Positions 1 to 12,117 are shown, counted from the stretch's first letter. The stretch is 64,000 nucleotides of DNA from Gemmataceae bacterium (GCA_025055795.1 JANWVV010000003.1:62001-126000), one strand, 5' to 3'. Notes: generated from the letters alone by a model not told the origin. Made by a program: numbers and translations.

Positions 1-482
1 ACGCTACCTACGCGCCTCCTACACGAAGTGGACTGGCCTATCCATGTGGTTTTTCCTTTTCACCCCCTGTTTCTCGTACCCATCGGGGATGCAACGTTTG
101 TCAAGCCCAAGGTCTGGCGGGAGCACGGCTTGGCTGTGGTAACGAATGCGATTCCCTAGCCACGCTCCCATCTTCAAGGACCATAGCGCCATAACTTGGC
201 CAACGACTTGATGCAAGCCCCGTTGCCGCCGCTGGTGCGGCCTTACATCGACCATCCTCCAGCGGATCCTAGCAACCATCGGGAGGCAGCCCTGAACCAG
301 CCGAGGTAACCACTTGAACCATGAGCACCACAACCATAGCGGGATTAGCTCACAACCCCGGCAGCCCCGGTGTGGTCAGGTAGTACCTGCCCCGATGCTG
401 CCACCATAGGATGCCTGAGATCCGGGCATTATCTGTACACACTGAATCACACCCCCTTGTGGAATACTAAGGAGTTGAGGCG
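1..482. other. Unassigned left-edge region upstream of rpoB
   Basis: No gene can be supported here. A plus-strand frame open from the left edge stops with TAG at 157-159 and would give about 52 residues that I do not recognise. It could be the 3' end of an upstream gene or chance. The stretch after 160 is rich in stops and carries the rpoB leader. In most bacteria rplL sits directly upstream of rpoB, but nothing here looks like the L7/L12 C-terminus, so rplL is either outside the window or located elsewhere. Confidence 0.4.
360..402 (+). promoter_or_regulatory. Possible leader stem-loop before rpoB
   Basis: A six-base outer pairing (360-365 with 397-402) encloses a five-base stem (377-381 with 385-389) closed by a three-base loop. 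It lies about 80 bases upstream of the rpoB start. Leader structures in front of rpoBC are common in bacteria, but no known family is matched and short pairings like these can arise by chance. Confidence 0.25.
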
Positions 483-3400
483 ATGGCTATTCCGGCCCAA
501 CGGATCATCATCCCCACCCACGTCCGCGACTTCGGCCGCTTCGGCGATGCCCTGGAAGTGCCGCCGCTGACCGAAGTGCAGCAGCGGGCCTACGCACGTT
601 TCCTGCAGGCGGATGTGCCTTGGGATAAACGCGAACCCATCGGCATCGAAGGCGTCCTGCGCGAAATTTTCCCCATCGAAAGTTATGACAAGAAAATTGT
701 TTTGGAGTACATCCGTTACGAACTGGGCAAGCCCCGCTATGATCCCGACGACTGCCGTCAGCTCAAACTGACTTATGGCCGGCCTTTCAAGGTCTGGCTT
801 CGCTTGCGTTTGCCGGACGGTACTGCTCGGGAGGACGAAGTGTACCTGGGCGACATGCCCATTATGATCGGCGGTGGCGAGTTCATCATCAACGGCTCGG
901 AACGTGTCGTCGTTTCCCAATTGCATCGCTCACCGGGGATGGACTTTACCGTCGAACGCGAAGGCGACAAATTGTTGCACTCCTGCCGGGTCATTCCCGA
1001 GCGGGGGAGCTGGATCGAAATCAGTTGCACCAAAAAGGATACCCTTCTGGTCCGTGTGGATCAGTCCGGACGCTTCCCAGCCTTCACCCTGCTGCGGGCC
1101 ATGGATCCGGCGTATGGCTCGACCGCTGCCATAATCAAGACCTTCCTGCCGGTGGAAAAGGTGAAGCTGAAGGATCCGGCCGCGGCAAGAGCCCAACTCC
1201 TCGGTCAGCCCGAACAACAAATTCCGCCCATGTACGCCGCCGAGGACATCATTGACCCGGAAACGGGCGAAGTGTACCTGGATGCCGCCCGGCCCTTTAC
1301 GGCTGCCGCTTTGGATAAAATCCTGACTTCGCAACTAAGTGAAGTCCTAGCCGTACCGCCACAGAAGGACCCGCTCATCCTCAATTCGATCCTGGACGAC
1401 GGCACCGAATCCCACGAGCAGGCACTGATTAAGATCTACCAGCGTCTGCGACCGGGTAATCCACCGCAACTGGACAAAGCACGCGAACTATTCCACGAAA
1501 AATTCCAGGATCCCAACCGTTACCGGCTCGGCCGTGTGGGCCGCTTCCGGATTAACCGCAAATTTGGCCATAATGTCCCCGAAACGGAATTGACCCTGCG
1601 CAGCAGTGACCTGATTCATGCTATCAAGTACCTGCTGGATCTGCGTGCCGACAAGGGACAAATCGACGATATCGATCACCTGGGCAACCGTCGTTTGCGA
1701 ACTATCGACGAACTAGCCGCCGATGAACTGCGTAAGGGCTTCCTCAAGCTACGCAAAACGGTACAGGAGCGCATGGCCATTCGCGAAGCCCAGGACATGA
1801 GTCCGCGCTCGCTGATCAATCCGAAGTCGGTGTCGGCCGCTATTGAGTATTTCTTTGCCCGGAGTGAACTGTCGCAGGTGGTCGACCAGACCAATCCGTT
1901 GTCGCAACTGACGCACGAGCGGCGGCTTTCGGCCCTGGGTCCCGGCGGACTCAACCGCAAACGGGCTGGCCACGAAGCCCGCGACGTCCACATCTCGCAC
2001 TACGGTCGTATCTGTCCCATCGAAACACCCGAAGGGACCAACATCGGCCTCATCCTGCATCAGGCCACTTACGCCGAGGTGGATGATTACGGCTTTCTGA
2101 TCACCCCCTACAAGCGGGTTAAGAATCGGGTGATCACCGACGAGATTGTCCGCTTGCGGGCCGACGAGGAAGCCAACGTGGTTTTAGCACCCGCAGACAC
2201 CCCCACGGAAGGCAACCGGATCGCCGCCGATCGTGTTAATGCCCGGGTCCACGGCGAACTGCAGGTGATCGACGCCGACAAAGTCCAATACATCGACGTT
2301 TCGCCCAAGCAACTGGTGGGCGTTTCGGCCGGTCTGATCCCGTTTTTGGAACACGACGACGCCAACCGGGCCTTGATGGGGTCGAACATGCAGCGCCAGG
2401 CCGTGCCCTTATTGGTGCCTGAGCCGCCCTTGGTCGCCACTGGCCTGGAAAAAGAAGTGGCCCGCCACTCGGGCATGGTCGTCAAGGCCATCGAAGATGG
2501 CACCGTCGTTTATGTCGATGCTGAGCGGATCCACATTGAAGAAAAGGATAAGATCATCCGCGAATACGTGTTGCGCAAGTTCCACGGCCTTAATGAAAAG
2601 ACCTGTCTAAACCAGAAGCCGATTGTGCGCATAGGAGACAAAGTCAAAAAAGGACAAATAATCGCCGACGGTCCCGCCACCTACAAGGGTGAGTTGGCCC
2701 TGGGCCGTAACATCCTCGTCGCTTTCATGTCCTGGGAAGGGTATAACTTCGAAGACGCCATTATCATTTCCGAGCGGCTGGTCAAAAATGACACCTATAC
2801 CTCGATCCACATCGAGGAGTTCACCGCCGAAATCCGCGAGACCAAACTGGGCAAGGAGGAATTCACCCGCGACATCCCCAATGTCAGTCAGCGGATGCTC
2901 AACAATCTGGACGAAAATGGGATTGTGCGGGTAGGCACCTACGTGCGACCCAACGATATTCTGGTGGGTAAAACCGCCCCGAAGAGCCGCAGCGAGCTAA
3001 CGCCCGAAGAGAAGCTACTGCATGCCATCTTCGGTCGGGCGGGTGAGGACGTCAAGAACGAATCGCTGGAGGTACCCTCCGGCATCGAAGGGATCGTCAT
3101 TGCCACCCACCGTTTCAGTCGCCGGGCGTGTATGAGCGAGGCAGAAAAAAAGGAACTGGAACGCCAGGAACGGGAGATCAACCAGACGTATACCGAAAAG
3201 ATCGCCTCCCAGTTCCGCGAGTTCGTCAAGGCTCTGGAAGAGGTGCTGGACAAAAAGGAGTTGCGTGACCCGGAAACGGGCAAGCAACTGGGCAGCGACA
3301 AGGATGACAAAGTGGTCGCTGACCAGGCGCGTCGCTTTGACCTGGCCAAACTGGACATCCGCACGGCCGAGCACCGCAAAAAGGCCGAGAAGATCTATCA

Positions 3401-4226
3401 GCGGCACTGGGAACGGATCCAGTTCTACATCGACGAGCACGAGCGCAAGCTCAATTCACTCAAGCGGGGCGACGAACTGCCCACCGGCGTACAACAGATG
3501 GTCAAGGTGTACGTGGCCACCAAGCGGCAGATTTCCGTCGGCGACAAGATGGCAGGCCGCCATGGCAACAAGGGCGTCATCTCCAAGATCCTTCCCGAAG
3601 AGGACATGCCCTTCCTGGCCGACGGCACACCCGTAGACATCATCCTCAATCCGCTTGGGGTTCCCAGTCGGATGAACGTGGGTCAGATTTTCGAGACCCA
3701 CCTGGGCTGGGCCGCGGCCAAACTCGGCTTCAAGGCCATCACCCCCGTTTTCGATGGTGCCTCCGAAGAGGAGATCCGCCAGGCCTTGGTGGAAGCCGGC
3801 TTGCCGGAAACCGGGAAAACCATCCTCTACGATGGTCGCACCGGGGAACCCTTCGACCAGCCGGTCACCGTTGGTTACATCTACATGCTCAAGCTGCACC
3901 ATCTGGTGGACGACAAGGTCCATGCCCGGGCCACGGGCCCCTACTCGCTGATCACCCAACAACCGCTGGGTGGCAAGGCCCGCTTCGGGGGCCAACGCTT
4001 CGGCGAAATGGAAGTATGGGCCTTGGAAGCCTATGGAGCGGCCTATACCCTGCAGGAGCTGCTCACCGTGAAATCGGATGACGTCGAAGGACGGACCAAG
4101 ATCTACGAAAGTATGGTTAAAGGGGAAAACACGCTCGAGGCCGGGACACCCGCCAGCTTCGAGGTACTTACCCACGAAATCCGCGGCCTGGCCTTGAACA
4201 TGAGCCTGGAGAAAAAACGCCCCTGA
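483..4226 (+). CDS. rpoB: DNA-directed RNA polymerase subunit beta
   Basis: This is the beta subunit of RNA polymerase, forming half of the active-site cleft. The 1247-residue length is normal. The ATG at 483 follows AAGGAGTTGAGG at an ideal distance. Visible hallmarks include the rifampicin region around residues 460-500 ([14 protein letters not shown], then [12 protein letters not shown]), the [10 protein letters not shown] stretch, and the C-terminal [19 protein letters not shown] block used for contact with beta-prime. The residue equivalent to E. coli F514 in the rifampicin pocket is Val (about residue 466), whereas the equivalents of D516, H526, R529 and S531 are kept. The gene is followed after 192 bases by rpoC on the same strand, the usual order. 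Confidence 0.98.
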   Translation: MAIPAQRIIIPTHVRDFGRFGDALEVPPLTEVQQRAYARFLQADVPWDKREPIGIEGVLREIFPIESYDKKIVLEYIRYELGKPRYDPDDCRQLKLTYGRPFKVWLRLRLPDGTAREDEVYLGDMPIMIGGGEFIINGSERVVVSQLHRSPGMDFTVEREGDKLLHSCRVIPERGSWIEISCTKKDTLLVRVDQSGRFPAFTLLRAMDPAYGSTAAIIKTFLPVEKVKLKDPAAARAQLLGQPEQQIPPMYAAEDIIDPETGEVYLDAARPFTAAALDKILTSQLSEVLAVPPQKDPLILNSILDDGTESHEQALIKIYQRLRPGNPPQLDKARELFHEKFQDPNRYRLGRVGRFRINRKFGHNVPETELTLRSSDLIHAIKYLLDLRADKGQIDDIDHLGNRRLRTIDELAADELRKGFLKLRKTVQERMAIREAQDMSPRSLINPKSVSAAIEYFFARSELSQVVDQTNPLSQLTHERRLSALGPGGLNRKRAGHEARDVHISHYGRICPIETPEGTNIGLILHQATYAEVDDYGFLITPYKRVKNRVITDEIVRLRADEEANVVLAPADTPTEGNRIAADRVNARVHGELQVIDADKVQYIDVSPKQLVGVSAGLIPFLEHDDANRALMGSNMQRQAVPLLVPEPPLVATGLEKEVARHSGMVVKAIEDGTVVYVDAERIHIEEKDKIIREYVLRKFHGLNEKTCLNQKPIVRIGDKVKKGQIIADGPATYKGELALGRNILVAFMSWEGYNFEDAIIISERLVKNDTYTSIHIEEFTAEIRETKLGKEEFTRDIPNVSQRMLNNLDENGIVRVGTYVRPNDILVGKTAPKSRSELTPEEKLLHAIFGRAGEDVKNESLEVPSGIEGIVIATHRFSRRACMSEAEKKELERQEREINQTYTEKIASQFREFVKALEEVLDKKELRDPETGKQLGSDKDDKVVADQARRFDLAKLDIRTAEHRKKAEKIYQRHWERIQFYIDEHERKLNSLKRGDELPTGVQQMVKVYVATKRQISVGDKMAGRHGNKGVISKILPEEDMPFLADGTPVDIILNPLGVPSRMNVGQIFETHLGWAAAKLGFKAITPVFDGASEEEIRQALVEAGLPETGKTILYDGRTGEPFDQPVTVGYIYMLKLHHLVDDKVHARATGPYSLITQQPLGGKARFGGQRFGEMEVWALEAYGAAYTLQELLTVKSDDVEGRTKIYESMVKGENTLEAGTPASFEVLTHEIRGLALNMSLEKKRP

Positions 4227-4418
4227 TCCTAGCCAACTGCCAGACCCGCTGACTTGATATCCAGCTGCAGGCAACAGGGGAAATACAACGAGCCGGCCAC
4301 AGGTCCTTTGAACTTCCCCGCCTGCTGTGCCGGTGACCGTGACAACTGCCTGAAGGGGAACCCGCGAAGTTTATTCCTTGCTTTGGAAATCGATCTGGAA
4401 AATTACGGAGCCTCAACG

Positions 4419-7400
4419 ATGACCATCTATCCCAATAAAGCGGCCAGCGACGAAACCACCTACGAGCGAATCAACGACTTTGGTGCCGTGCGGATCAGCC
4501 TGGCAAGCCCTCAGGATATCCGCTCCTGGTCCCATGGTGAGGTCAAAAAGCCGGAAACCATCAACTATCGTACTTACAAACCGGAAAAAGATGGCCTGTT
4601 CTGCGAGCGCATTTTCGGTCCGGAGAAGGACTGGGAATGCTCCTGCGGTAAGTACAAGGGCCAGAAGTACAAGGGGATGGTGTGCGATCGCTGCGGGGTC
4701 AAGGTGACCCATTCGCGGGTTCGTCGCAAGCGGATGGGTCACATCGAACTGGCTGCACCGGTCGTGCACATCTGGTTTTTCAAAGCGATGCCCAGCCGTC
4801 TGGGCGCTTTGCTGAACATCAAGACGGCTGATCTGGAAAAGATCATTTACTTCCAGGACTATGTGGTCATCGATCCCGGTTCGGCCCCCCTGAAGGAGAA
4901 ACAACTGCTGACGGAAGAAGAATACCGGCAGTACCGGGCCGACTACGGCGACACCTTCGAGGTGGACATGGGGGCCGAGGCCATCAAAAAACTGCTCGAA
5001 CGCCTCAACCTGGTTGAATTGTCCCGCGAGCTGCGGGCCAGGCTCCAGGAAGAGCTGAAAAAAGGCGAAGACAAAGCCTCCAAACAGAAAGTCAAGGACC
5101 TGGTCAAGCGTCTCAAGACCGTCGAAGCGTTACTCGGCTCCAGCAACCGGCCGGAGTACATGGTGCTGGAATGCATTCCGGTCATTCCGCCCGATCTACG
5201 CCCCTTGGTTTTGCTCGATAGCGGAAACTTCGCCACCAGTGACCTGAACGACCTGTACCGCCGGATCATCAACCGCAATAATCGGCTCAAAAAGCTAGTG
5301 GACTTAAATGCGCCGGAGGTGATCATCCGCAACGAGAAGCGGATGCTCCAACAGGCCGTGGATGCTCTGTTTGACAATGGGCGCTGCAAGCGGCCTGTGC
5401 TGGGTTCGTCGAACCGGCCCCTCAAATCGCTCACCGACATGATCAAGGGGAAGCAGGGTCGCTTCCGGGAGAATCTGCTCGGCAAGCGTGTGGATTACTC
5501 GGCCCGCTCGGTAATTGTCATCGGCCCGGAACTCAAACTGCACCAGTGCGGTCTGCCCAAACGTATCGCCTTGGAGCTGTTCCAGCCGTTTATTGTCCGG
5601 CGTCTGAAGGAACTGGGCCATGCCGATACGATCAAATCAGCCCGGAAGATGCTCGAGCGGCGGGACGACGTCGTATGGGACATTCTCGAAGAGGTCACCC
5701 GCAACCACCCCGTGCTGCTCAACCGTGCCCCCACGCTGCACCGGATCGGCATTCAAGCCTTCGAGCCGATCCTGATTGACGGCAACGCCATCCGTATTCA
5801 CCCGCTAGTATGCAAGGGGTATAACGCCGACTTCGATGGCGATCAGATGGCCGTGCACCTGCCGTTGTCCATTGAGGCCCAGGTTGAGGCCATCATCCTG
5901 ATGATGTCGACCAACAATATTTTCAGTCCGGCCCATGGCAACCCGGTCATTACCCCCAGCCAGGACATCGTCATGGGCTGTTACTATCTAACGGCCAACC
6001 GCGGTGCCGAAGACGAGGCCGTCGAACCCGGCGACGGCATGATTTTCCACAGCCCCGCCGAGGTGTTCCAGGCTTACGCCGAGGGCAAGGTGGGCCTGCA
6101 CGCCAAGATCCACGTGCGGCTACCCATGGCCTACATCGAAATCACCGACCCCGGTGACAGCCGCTTCCGCACCGGTGAATACGTGCCGGATCATTTGTTC
6201 CATCAGGAACTGTCACGCATCCGCCACCATAATCAGCGGGCCGGCACCCCGACCCTGCGTGAACCGCAAGGGATTACCCACCCCAAAAAGGTCATTACAG
6301 AAGTCAAGGACGAAAAAGGCAACCCGCGGGCCGACGAAATGCCCCGCAAGCCCAATGGGCTGGTCCGGACCACCGCCGGACGCGTCATCTTCAACGACAT
6401 CTTGCACCCCAAGATGGCCTTCTACGATCTGCCTCTGGTCAGCAAATACCTCAGCCGCATCATCTCCGACTGCTACGAGATCCTCGGACGGCGGGAAACC
6501 ATCGCCCTGCTCGACCGCATGAAAGAAATCGGGTTCCGGGAATCCACCCGGAGTGGTCTATCGTTTGCGGCTAGCGACCTGAAAACGCCCAAGGAAAAGG
6601 AAAAAATCATCCAGGAGAAGGAGAAAGTTGTCGAGCGTATCCGTCGCAACTATGAGCGCGGCCTGTGCACCGAGAGCGAGCGACGGAACCAGATCAACGA
6701 GGCCTGGACGGATGCCCGGGAAAAGATCACCCGTCTGCTGATGCAAGAGTTGGCCAACGATCGGCGTCCGGACGCAACGGGCCGGTTGGTCCCCTATCTC
6801 AATCCCATCTATCTGATGGCCCACTCAGGGGCCCGTGGCGGTACTGAGCAGATCCGCCAGCTTGCAGGCATGCGGGGTCAAATGTCCAAACCCAACGGCG
6901 AAATCATCGAAACGCCCATCAAGAGCAACTTCCGTGAAGGTCTGACCGTGTTGGAGTACTTCTCCAGCACACACGGAGCCCGCAAAGGGTTGTCCGATAC
7001 GGCACTCAAGACAGCCGACTCCGGCTATCTGACCCGCAAGCTGGTCGACGTGGCCCAGAACGTGGTGGTGACCATGCACGACTGCGGCACCACCAAGGGG
7101 ATCAGCAAGACGGTCACCTACAAGGGGGACGAGATCGACCGTCCGCTGTCCGAAGTGATCCGCGGCCGGGTAGCCGCCGAAACCATCCGTCATCCGACTA
7201 CTCGACAAATCCTGGTACGCGAGAACGAACTGATCAGTCCCAAAATCGCCAAGGAAATCGAGCGGGCCGGCTTCGATCGGGTGCTGGTTCGCAGTCCCAT
7301 GACCTGCGAGGCCCCCTTGGGCGTGTGCCGCTTGTGCTACGGGATGGACTTGGCCACCGGTACTCTGGTGGAAGAAGGCATGGCCGTGGGAATCATCGCC

Positions 7401-8981
7401 GCCCAGTCGATCGGTGAGCCTGGCACCCAGTTGACCATGCGGACCTTCCACATCGGTGGTGTCGCCACCACCCGCCTGGCCGGTGAAAGTGAGCACAAGG
7501 CCAAAAAGGGTGGTATCGTCACCCTGGAGCGATTCAAAGTGGTGGTCAACGAACAGGGCCAGCGAATCGCCTTGGAATCCCAGAATGGCGAAATCGTGCT
7601 GCACCGCGAGCATAAGGATGGCCCAGTCACCGAGCGCTACACGGTACCCAACGGAGCGGAGGTCCTTGTCCAGGAGGGAGAAGAAGTGCTCCCCGGCACC
7701 ATCCTGTGCAAGTGGGATCCGCACGCCCAGCTTATTCTGGCCGACGTCGGCGGAATTGTCCGCTTCCGCGACATCAAGGAAGGGGTAACCATGCGCAAGG
7801 AGCGCAACCCCTCCACTGGTCTGGATAGCTACACGATCATGGAGTACAAAGGCGAGCTGCACCCCACCATCGACGTGGTTGATGAACGGGGTCAGACGCT
7901 GCGTGGCTATCCGCTGCCGGAACGCTCCATCCTGCAGGTCGCCGAAGGCAACCGCGTCTCGCCGGGCACCATCCTGGCCAAGATCCCCAAGGAAGCGGAG
8001 AAGACCCAGGACATCACCAGCGGTCTGCCCCGCGTTACCGAACTGTTTGAAGCGCGTCGGCCGCGCAACTGTGCGGTGCTGGCCGAAATTTCCGGCCGGG
8101 TTCGCTATGGCGAACGCAAGCGGAGCAAGCGTGTCGTCGAAGTGATCCCTGTCGACCCCACCACCGGAGCCCAGATCGGTGAACCCCGCATCCATTACAT
8201 CCGGGCCAGTGCCAACCGTCGCGTGCCTGACGGCGCCTACGTCAAGGCAGGTGAACCCCTTGACCTGGGACCGCTAGCCCCCAGCGATATCCTCAAAATC
8301 AGCGGTCCGGAAGCCGTCCAGGATTACATCCTCCGCGAAATCCAAGCGGTGTACCGCTCCCAACGCGTCGAAATCGACGACAAACACATTGAAATCATCA
8401 TCGCCCAAATGCTGCGTAAGGTAAAAGTTACTGATCCGGGCGACTCACCTTTACTGCCCGAATCGGTCATGGACCGCTTTGCCTTCAAGGAGGTCAACCG
8501 TCGGCTGCTGGAGGAGTGCGTCAAGATCGTCGATCCCGGTGACAGTTCCTTCAAGAAGGATCAGGTGGTCCGTAAGGACGCCTTCGAGGAGGAATGCGAC
8601 AACCTGCGCAAAGCCGGTGGCAAGAAGAAGCTGCCCACCTGCACGACGCCCACACCGGCCCAGTCCACGGTCCAACTGTTGGGCATCAGTAAGGCGGCCG
8701 TGCAGTCCGACAGCTTCATTTCCGCCGCCAGCTTCCAGGAAACCACCAAGGTGCTCACCGAAGCAGCCTTGGCTAGTAAGGTGGACCATTTGGTCGGCCT
8801 GAAGGAAAATGTGATTCTGGGTCACTTGATCCCCGCGGGCACAGGCTTCAAGTCCCACGTCGAAGCGGAAGTCCGGATCAACGCACCCGAGCTGCTTGAA
8901 CCGGCCACCAGCCCAACTAGCTCCCCGGCTAGTGGCACTGCCGACGAAGCCTCCACCCCGCAAACCATCACCGGGGCCTGA
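4419..8981 (+). CDS. rpoC: DNA-directed RNA polymerase subunit beta-prime
   Basis: The beta-prime subunit (1520 residues) carries the catalytic centre of RNA polymerase. The frame is open back to a TTG at 4254, but the ATG at 4419 with GGAG eight bases upstream matches where the family begins, so I chose it. The N-terminal zinc site is C74, C76, C89 and C92. The catalytic NADFDGD motif is at residues 469-475, with Mg-binding D471, D473 and D475. The second zinc cluster ([13 protein letters not shown]) and the bridge-helix/trigger-loop region ([20 protein letters not shown]) are intact. The tail is a short Thr/Ser/Pro-rich extension. It is co-directional with rpoB and probably co-transcribed. 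Confidence 0.98.
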   Translation: MTIYPNKAASDETTYERINDFGAVRISLASPQDIRSWSHGEVKKPETINYRTYKPEKDGLFCERIFGPEKDWECSCGKYKGQKYKGMVCDRCGVKVTHSRVRRKRMGHIELAAPVVHIWFFKAMPSRLGALLNIKTADLEKIIYFQDYVVIDPGSAPLKEKQLLTEEEYRQYRADYGDTFEVDMGAEAIKKLLERLNLVELSRELRARLQEELKKGEDKASKQKVKDLVKRLKTVEALLGSSNRPEYMVLECIPVIPPDLRPLVLLDSGNFATSDLNDLYRRIINRNNRLKKLVDLNAPEVIIRNEKRMLQQAVDALFDNGRCKRPVLGSSNRPLKSLTDMIKGKQGRFRENLLGKRVDYSARSVIVIGPELKLHQCGLPKRIALELFQPFIVRRLKELGHADTIKSARKMLERRDDVVWDILEEVTRNHPVLLNRAPTLHRIGIQAFEPILIDGNAIRIHPLVCKGYNADFDGDQMAVHLPLSIEAQVEAIILMMSTNNIFSPAHGNPVITPSQDIVMGCYYLTANRGAEDEAVEPGDGMIFHSPAEVFQAYAEGKVGLHAKIHVRLPMAYIEITDPGDSRFRTGEYVPDHLFHQELSRIRHHNQRAGTPTLREPQGITHPKKVITEVKDEKGNPRADEMPRKPNGLVRTTAGRVIFNDILHPKMAFYDLPLVSKYLSRIISDCYEILGRRETIALLDRMKEIGFRESTRSGLSFAASDLKTPKEKEKIIQEKEKVVERIRRNYERGLCTESERRNQINEAWTDAREKITRLLMQELANDRRPDATGRLVPYLNPIYLMAHSGARGGTEQIRQLAGMRGQMSKPNGEIIETPIKSNFREGLTVLEYFSSTHGARKGLSDTALKTADSGYLTRKLVDVAQNVVVTMHDCGTTKGISKTVTYKGDEIDRPLSEVIRGRVAAETIRHPTTRQILVRENELISPKIAKEIERAGFDRVLVRSPMTCEAPLGVCRLCYGMDLATGTLVEEGMAVGIIAAQSIGEPGTQLTMRTFHIGGVATTRLAGESEHKAKKGGIVTLERFKVVVNEQGQRIALESQNGEIVLHREHKDGPVTERYTVPNGAEVLVQEGEEVLPGTILCKWDPHAQLILADVGGIVRFRDIKEGVTMRKERNPSTGLDSYTIMEYKGELHPTIDVVDERGQTLRGYPLPERSILQVAEGNRVSPGTILAKIPKEAEKTQDITSGLPRVTELFEARRPRNCAVLAEISGRVRYGERKRSKRVVEVIPVDPTTGAQIGEPRIHYIRASANRRVPDGAYVKAGEPLDLGPLAPSDILKISGPEAVQDYILREIQAVYRSQRVEIDDKHIEIIIAQMLRKVKVTDPGDSPLLPESVMDRFAFKEVNRRLLEECVKIVDPGDSSFKKDQVVRKDAFEEECDNLRKAGGKKKLPTCTTPTPAQSTVQLLGISKAAVQSDSFISAASFQETTKVLTEAALASKVDHLVGLKENVILGHLIPAGTGFKSHVEAEVRINAPELLEPATSPTSSPASGTADEASTPQTITGA

Positions 8982-8982
8982 A

Positions 8983-9093
8983 TGCGTAGCAGGGTCTTCC
9001 CCATTCGCAGGTAGGCCGACGGCACGCTCCTTTGAGGACCTTGACTAGTCACCACCCCTGCGTAGCGGGTTGCTACGACCAACCCGCTACGCA
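8983..9093 (+). repeat. Competing stem-loop arms downstream of rpoC
   Basis: The arm at 9059-9072 pairs perfectly over 14 bases with 9080-9093, leaving a seven-base loop. A second copy of the left arm, TGCGTAGC followed by AGGGT at 8983-8995, starts two bases after the rpoC stop and can pair with the same right arm apart from one bulged base. The two hairpins are mutually exclusive. No T-run follows the stem, so it is not a classic intrinsic terminator. It could be an RNA-processing or 3'-end stabilising element. Confidence 0.55.
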
Positions 9094-9178
9094 ATCGACA
9101 ACCAATAAAGTCCCGAGGAACGGTGGACACCAACCCATTTACTGAATCTGCACCGAGTAAAAGAAAGCGTGACAACAA

Positions 9179-9208
9179 CCCGGAGCCACAGTGGCCGGGA
9201 GGTTTTTT
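9179..9208 (+). terminator. Likely intrinsic terminator after rpoC
   Basis: CCCGG at 9179-9183 pairs with CCGGG at 9195-9199, with an inner CCA/TGG pairing and a small bulge. A run of six T follows at 9203-9208. It lies roughly 200 bases after rpoC and 255 before rpsL, so rpsL-rpsG may use its own promoter. The stem is short, so read-through is likely. Confidence 0.45.
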
Positions 9209-9463
9209 CCCTGCATCCGTGTCGACTCTAGCTCCCTGGAAGAGTTTCTGCTTTTTGACCCTTTCCAACTAATTCGGAAGGGTATAGGATATTCAGTCCC
9301 AATATTACGGATACGGAATTGATACTTTTGTACTTGATGTAGCTGACGGTCATAACTTGTCTGTGACGAATCGCAGCGATTCGACCGTAGGCGAAAGAGA
9401 GACTGCCAGGGCAAAACTCGACGAGCCCAGGATAGTCCACCAAGTGAAGGGAAAGGCCGGCCG

Positions 9464-9838
9464 ATGCCAACGATCAATCAGTTGATCCGTAAGCCCCGGG
9501 TACCGCAGCATCGCAGGCCCCGCCACCCAGCCATGGAGGGATGTCCGCAAAAGCGCGGGGTGTGCACCGTCGTCAAGACGATGACTCCGAAGAAACCGAA
9601 CTCGGCCCTTCGGAAGGTGGCCCGCGTGCGGCTGTCCACCGGTGTGGAGATCACTGCATACATCCCCGGTGAAGGTCATAACCTACAGGAGCACTCGATT
9701 GTTCTGGTGCGTGGTGGCCGTGTCCGCGACCTGCCGGGTGTCCGCTATCACATTATCCGTGGTGTGCTGGACTGCCAGGGCGTCCAGGACCGCAAACAGG
9801 CCCGCTCCAAATACGGAACCAAAAAGAATCAGAAGTAA
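9464..9838 (+). CDS. rpsL: 30S ribosomal protein S12
   Basis: S12 (124 residues) lies at the decoding centre of the small subunit. The [11 protein letters not shown] loop (residues 41-51) and the RDLPGVRYH loop (from residue 88) are intact. Lysines at the usual streptomycin-resistance positions are kept, as is D89, the residue that RimO methylthiolates in other bacteria. The ATG follows a purine-rich GAAGGGAAAGG. It is followed by rpsG after 104 bases, the conserved str-operon order; fusA and tuf do not follow here. Confidence 0.97.
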   Translation: MPTINQLIRKPRVPQHRRPRHPAMEGCPQKRGVCTVVKTMTPKKPNSALRKVARVRLSTGVEITAYIPGEGHNLQEHSIVLVRGGRVRDLPGVRYHIIRGVLDCQGVQDRKQARSKYGTKKNQK

Positions 9839-9942
9839 CCCGCAGTGCTGGTCCGAAAGACAGGCAAAGTTGACCGCCTAACTTGTGATAGTCGCTTGAA
9901 CCGCGTTTTCACCCCGGTGGCCGTTATTTGTTGGAATGTTCT

Positions 9943-10419
9943 ATGGGCGCCAAAAAACGGACTGCTAGCTACGAGAAGTTGGTGCCAGACGTGCGGTACA
10001 ACTCGTTGCTAGTAAGCAAGTTTATCAACTGCCTGATGTGGGACGGCAAGAAATCCGTCGCCACGCGTGTGTTTTATGAAGCGATGGATCAGATCAAAAA
10101 GCGGATGCCCGACGCCGACCCGCTGCAGATCTTCACGCAGGCGGTAGAGAACGTCAAGCCGACGTTGGAGGTACGTTCGCGGCGTGTCGGCGGTGCCAAC
10201 TATCAGGTGCCCATGCAGGTCAAGCCGAAGCGGGCGGAAAGCCTGGCGATCCGATGGATCATCCAGGCCGTACGGGCCAAGAGCGGCCGCCCTACTTACC
10301 TGAAGCTGGCCGACGAACTACTAGCCGCCTACCAGCGTCAGGGCGACGCCATGGCCAAGCGTGAGCAAACAATCAAAATGGCCGAGGCCAATAAGGCGTT
10401 CAGCCACTTCGCCTGGTAA
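9943..10419 (+). CDS. rpsG: 30S ribosomal protein S7
   Basis: S7 (158 residues) nucleates assembly of the 30S head and binds 16S rRNA. The frame can be extended five codons to a TTG, but the ATG at 9943 gives the standard S7 N-terminus and length. Recognisable segments are VSKFINCLMWDGKKS, the VENVKPTLEVRSRRVGGANY loop and the AIRWIIQ helix, with the C-terminal AFSHFAW ending. The stop codon is only 15 bases from that of convergent ispG, and the str operon ends here because no fusA follows. Confidence 0.97.
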   Translation: MGAKKRTASYEKLVPDVRYNSLLVSKFINCLMWDGKKSVATRVFYEAMDQIKKRMPDADPLQIFTQAVENVKPTLEVRSRRVGGANYQVPMQVKPKRAESLAIRWIIQAVRAKSGRPTYLKLADELLAAYQRQGDAMAKREQTIKMAEANKAFSHFAW

Positions 10420-10434
10420 AAATTACCCAGTGGA

Positions 10435-11616
10435 TCAAGGATTGATGACGGGTAGACGCCGGCGTCCCAAACCTTCAACATCAGTGGTTCTGGGCAGCCG
10501 ATGGCGGTTTTCCTCTTCCCATCGGGCTACCTCTTCCATCAATGCATCCACGATATCTGCTTCGTCCACCCGACGGATAATTTCTCCGTTCCGGAAGATC
10601 ATCCCCTTGCCGTTGCCCGCAGCGATGCCAATGTCAGCCTCACGGGCTTCGCCCGGTCCATTGACGACGCAGCCCAGTACGCTGATTTTAACCGGCAGAC
10701 GCTTCCCTTGCAGGCGTTTCTCCAATTCAGCGACGATCTTTTCCAGATCGATGGCCAATCGACCACAGGTAGGACAAGCGATCAGTTCCGGTCGGCGAAC
10801 CCGCCGCTGCGTGGCTTGCAGAATGTCGAAAGCCGCCTGGATTTCCGGTACTGGGTCGCCTAACAGCGACACGCGGATGGTATCACCGATCCCGTCCAGC
10901 AGTAGCGGTGCCAGGCCGGCAGCCGATTTGGTCACTGCATAAGGCGGTTTGCCCGCTTCCGTAATTCCAATGTGGGTGGGGTAGTCCGCTAGCTGGGCGT
11001 ACAGCCGATAAGCCTCCACGGCAACTAGCACGTCACTGGACTTCAAGGAGACCACAATATCGTGGTATCCCTCTGCCTCAGCTAGCTCGATGTAACGCAG
11101 GGCACTTTCAACCATGGCAGGTGGGCATGGGAAGCCATACTTTTCGCACAAATCGCGTTCCAGGCTGCCAGCGTTGACACCGATCCGCATAGGGATGCCA
11201 CGATCTTTGGCTTTGCGCACCACCTGCCGGAAACGCTCCGGACCACCAATGTTGCCGGGGTTGATGCGGATCTTGTCTATTGGATGGTCCAGGGCCGCTA
11301 ACGCCATTTTGTAGTCAAAGTGAATGTCGCAAATCAGAGGGATACCGATCCGTTGCCGGATCTGCGTCAGGGCGTGAGCGTCCTCGGGCTTGGGAACAGT
11401 CACCCGCACCAGCTCACAGCCCGCTTCTTCCAAAGCGCGGATCTGACGGACGGTGGCCTCGACGTCATGCGTATCGGTGGTCGTCATCGATTGTACCGCG
11501 ATCGGATTGTTCCCTCCAATGACCACCGAGCCGATGCGGACTTCCCGTGTCTTGTGACGCGGTTTGCCCGGAACCCGAGGTGCCTGCTCCAACAACTGAT
11601 AGTTGAATCGTGCCAT
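10435..11616 (-). CDS. ispG: 4-hydroxy-3-methylbut-2-enyl diphosphate synthase (IspG/GcpE)
   Basis: IspG converts 2-C-methyl-erythritol cyclodiphosphate to HMBPP in the MEP isoprenoid pathway. The protein (393 residues) is the short bacterial form without the plant/Chlamydia-type insertion. The [4Fe-4S] ligands are visible as C281 and C284 (ACPTCGR), C316 (LGCVVNGPGEA) and the E323 of that motif. The N-terminal TIM-barrel motifs AVQSMTTTDT and RINPGNIG are clear. The ATG is preceded by GGAAGGGGG. It stands alone on the minus strand, convergent with rpsG and separated from its upstream neighbour thpR by 501 bases. Confidence 0.96.
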   Translation of the reverse strand: MARFNYQLLEQAPRVPGKPRHKTREVRIGSVVIGGNNPIAVQSMTTTDTHDVEATVRQIRALEEAGCELVRVTVPKPEDAHALTQIRQRIGIPLICDIHFDYKMALAALDHPIDKIRINPGNIGGPERFRQVVRKAKDRGIPMRIGVNAGSLERDLCEKYGFPCPPAMVESALRYIELAEAEGYHDIVVSLKSSDVLVAVEAYRLYAQLADYPTHIGITEAGKPPYAVTKSAAGLAPLLLDGIGDTIRVSLLGDPVPEIQAAFDILQATQRRVRRPELIACPTCGRLAIDLEKIVAELEKRLQGKRLPVKISVLGCVVNGPGEAREADIGIAAGNGKGMIFRNGEIIRRVDEADIVDALMEEVARWEEENRHRLPRTTDVEGLGRRRLPVINP

Positions 11617-12117
11617 ACGCCCCCTTCCCTCATTCGGCTTGATAGCAGTGCTACCTAGTTCTAGTCGTGGCTCCGTTGACGCCGCAAAATTTTACAAAGG
11701 TCGTACTGTTGTATCTCTTACTGTTTAACCGTGATCCGAAATTCCATGGCAACGGGCCGACCTATCGGGCTAGACCTTTGCCATTCAGCATTCACACCTC
11801 GGCCTGCTTACGCTGGTTTTTCACTTTTCATCCTATACGTAGGGAAGAGCCGTGCACACAAATCAGAGGGTCAGGCACTCTCGATTTGCCCTGGGATCGT
11901 ACCGCTTTCGGCTCCGATAGTATTGCCACAAGATATTAATTAGCAAAATGTTCCGTGCGTGAACACAAAGACTGCACCCGGCCAAGTATTAGGAGAATTT
12001 CAGAAAAATTAAATACTTTATGCCTCCCATGATGCCTTGTTCAATCTGGTGAGCAGTAGAGTTGGGGCCGCGTAACGCGTGCAGGTATACGATCAATTGG
12101 TTAGTGTACACCTTTTC
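11617..12117. other. Gene-free stretch between ispG and thpR
   Basis: About 500 bases that become AT-rich toward the middle. The reading frames present are short and of improbable composition. No RNA gene, repeat or clear promoter was recognised. The ispG promoter should lie here because its start faces this stretch. Confidence 0.4.

Larger units (their letters stand above)
8982..9463 (+). other. rpoC-rpsL intergenic region
   Basis: This 482-base stretch contains the competing stem-loops and the terminator listed separately. No reading frame in it resembles a protein. The last 200 bases are more AT-rich and are the likeliest place for an rpsL promoter, though I could not pick out a convincing -35/-10 pair. 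Confidence 0.5.

Noticed and set aside
3456-4274. 272-codon minus-strand frame inside rpoB
   Set aside because: It is fully antisense to conserved rpoB codons, matches no family and reflects third-position GC bias.
6825-8195. 456-codon minus-strand frame inside rpoC
   Set aside because: Antisense to catalytic and trigger-loop regions of rpoC; composition is that of a shadow frame.
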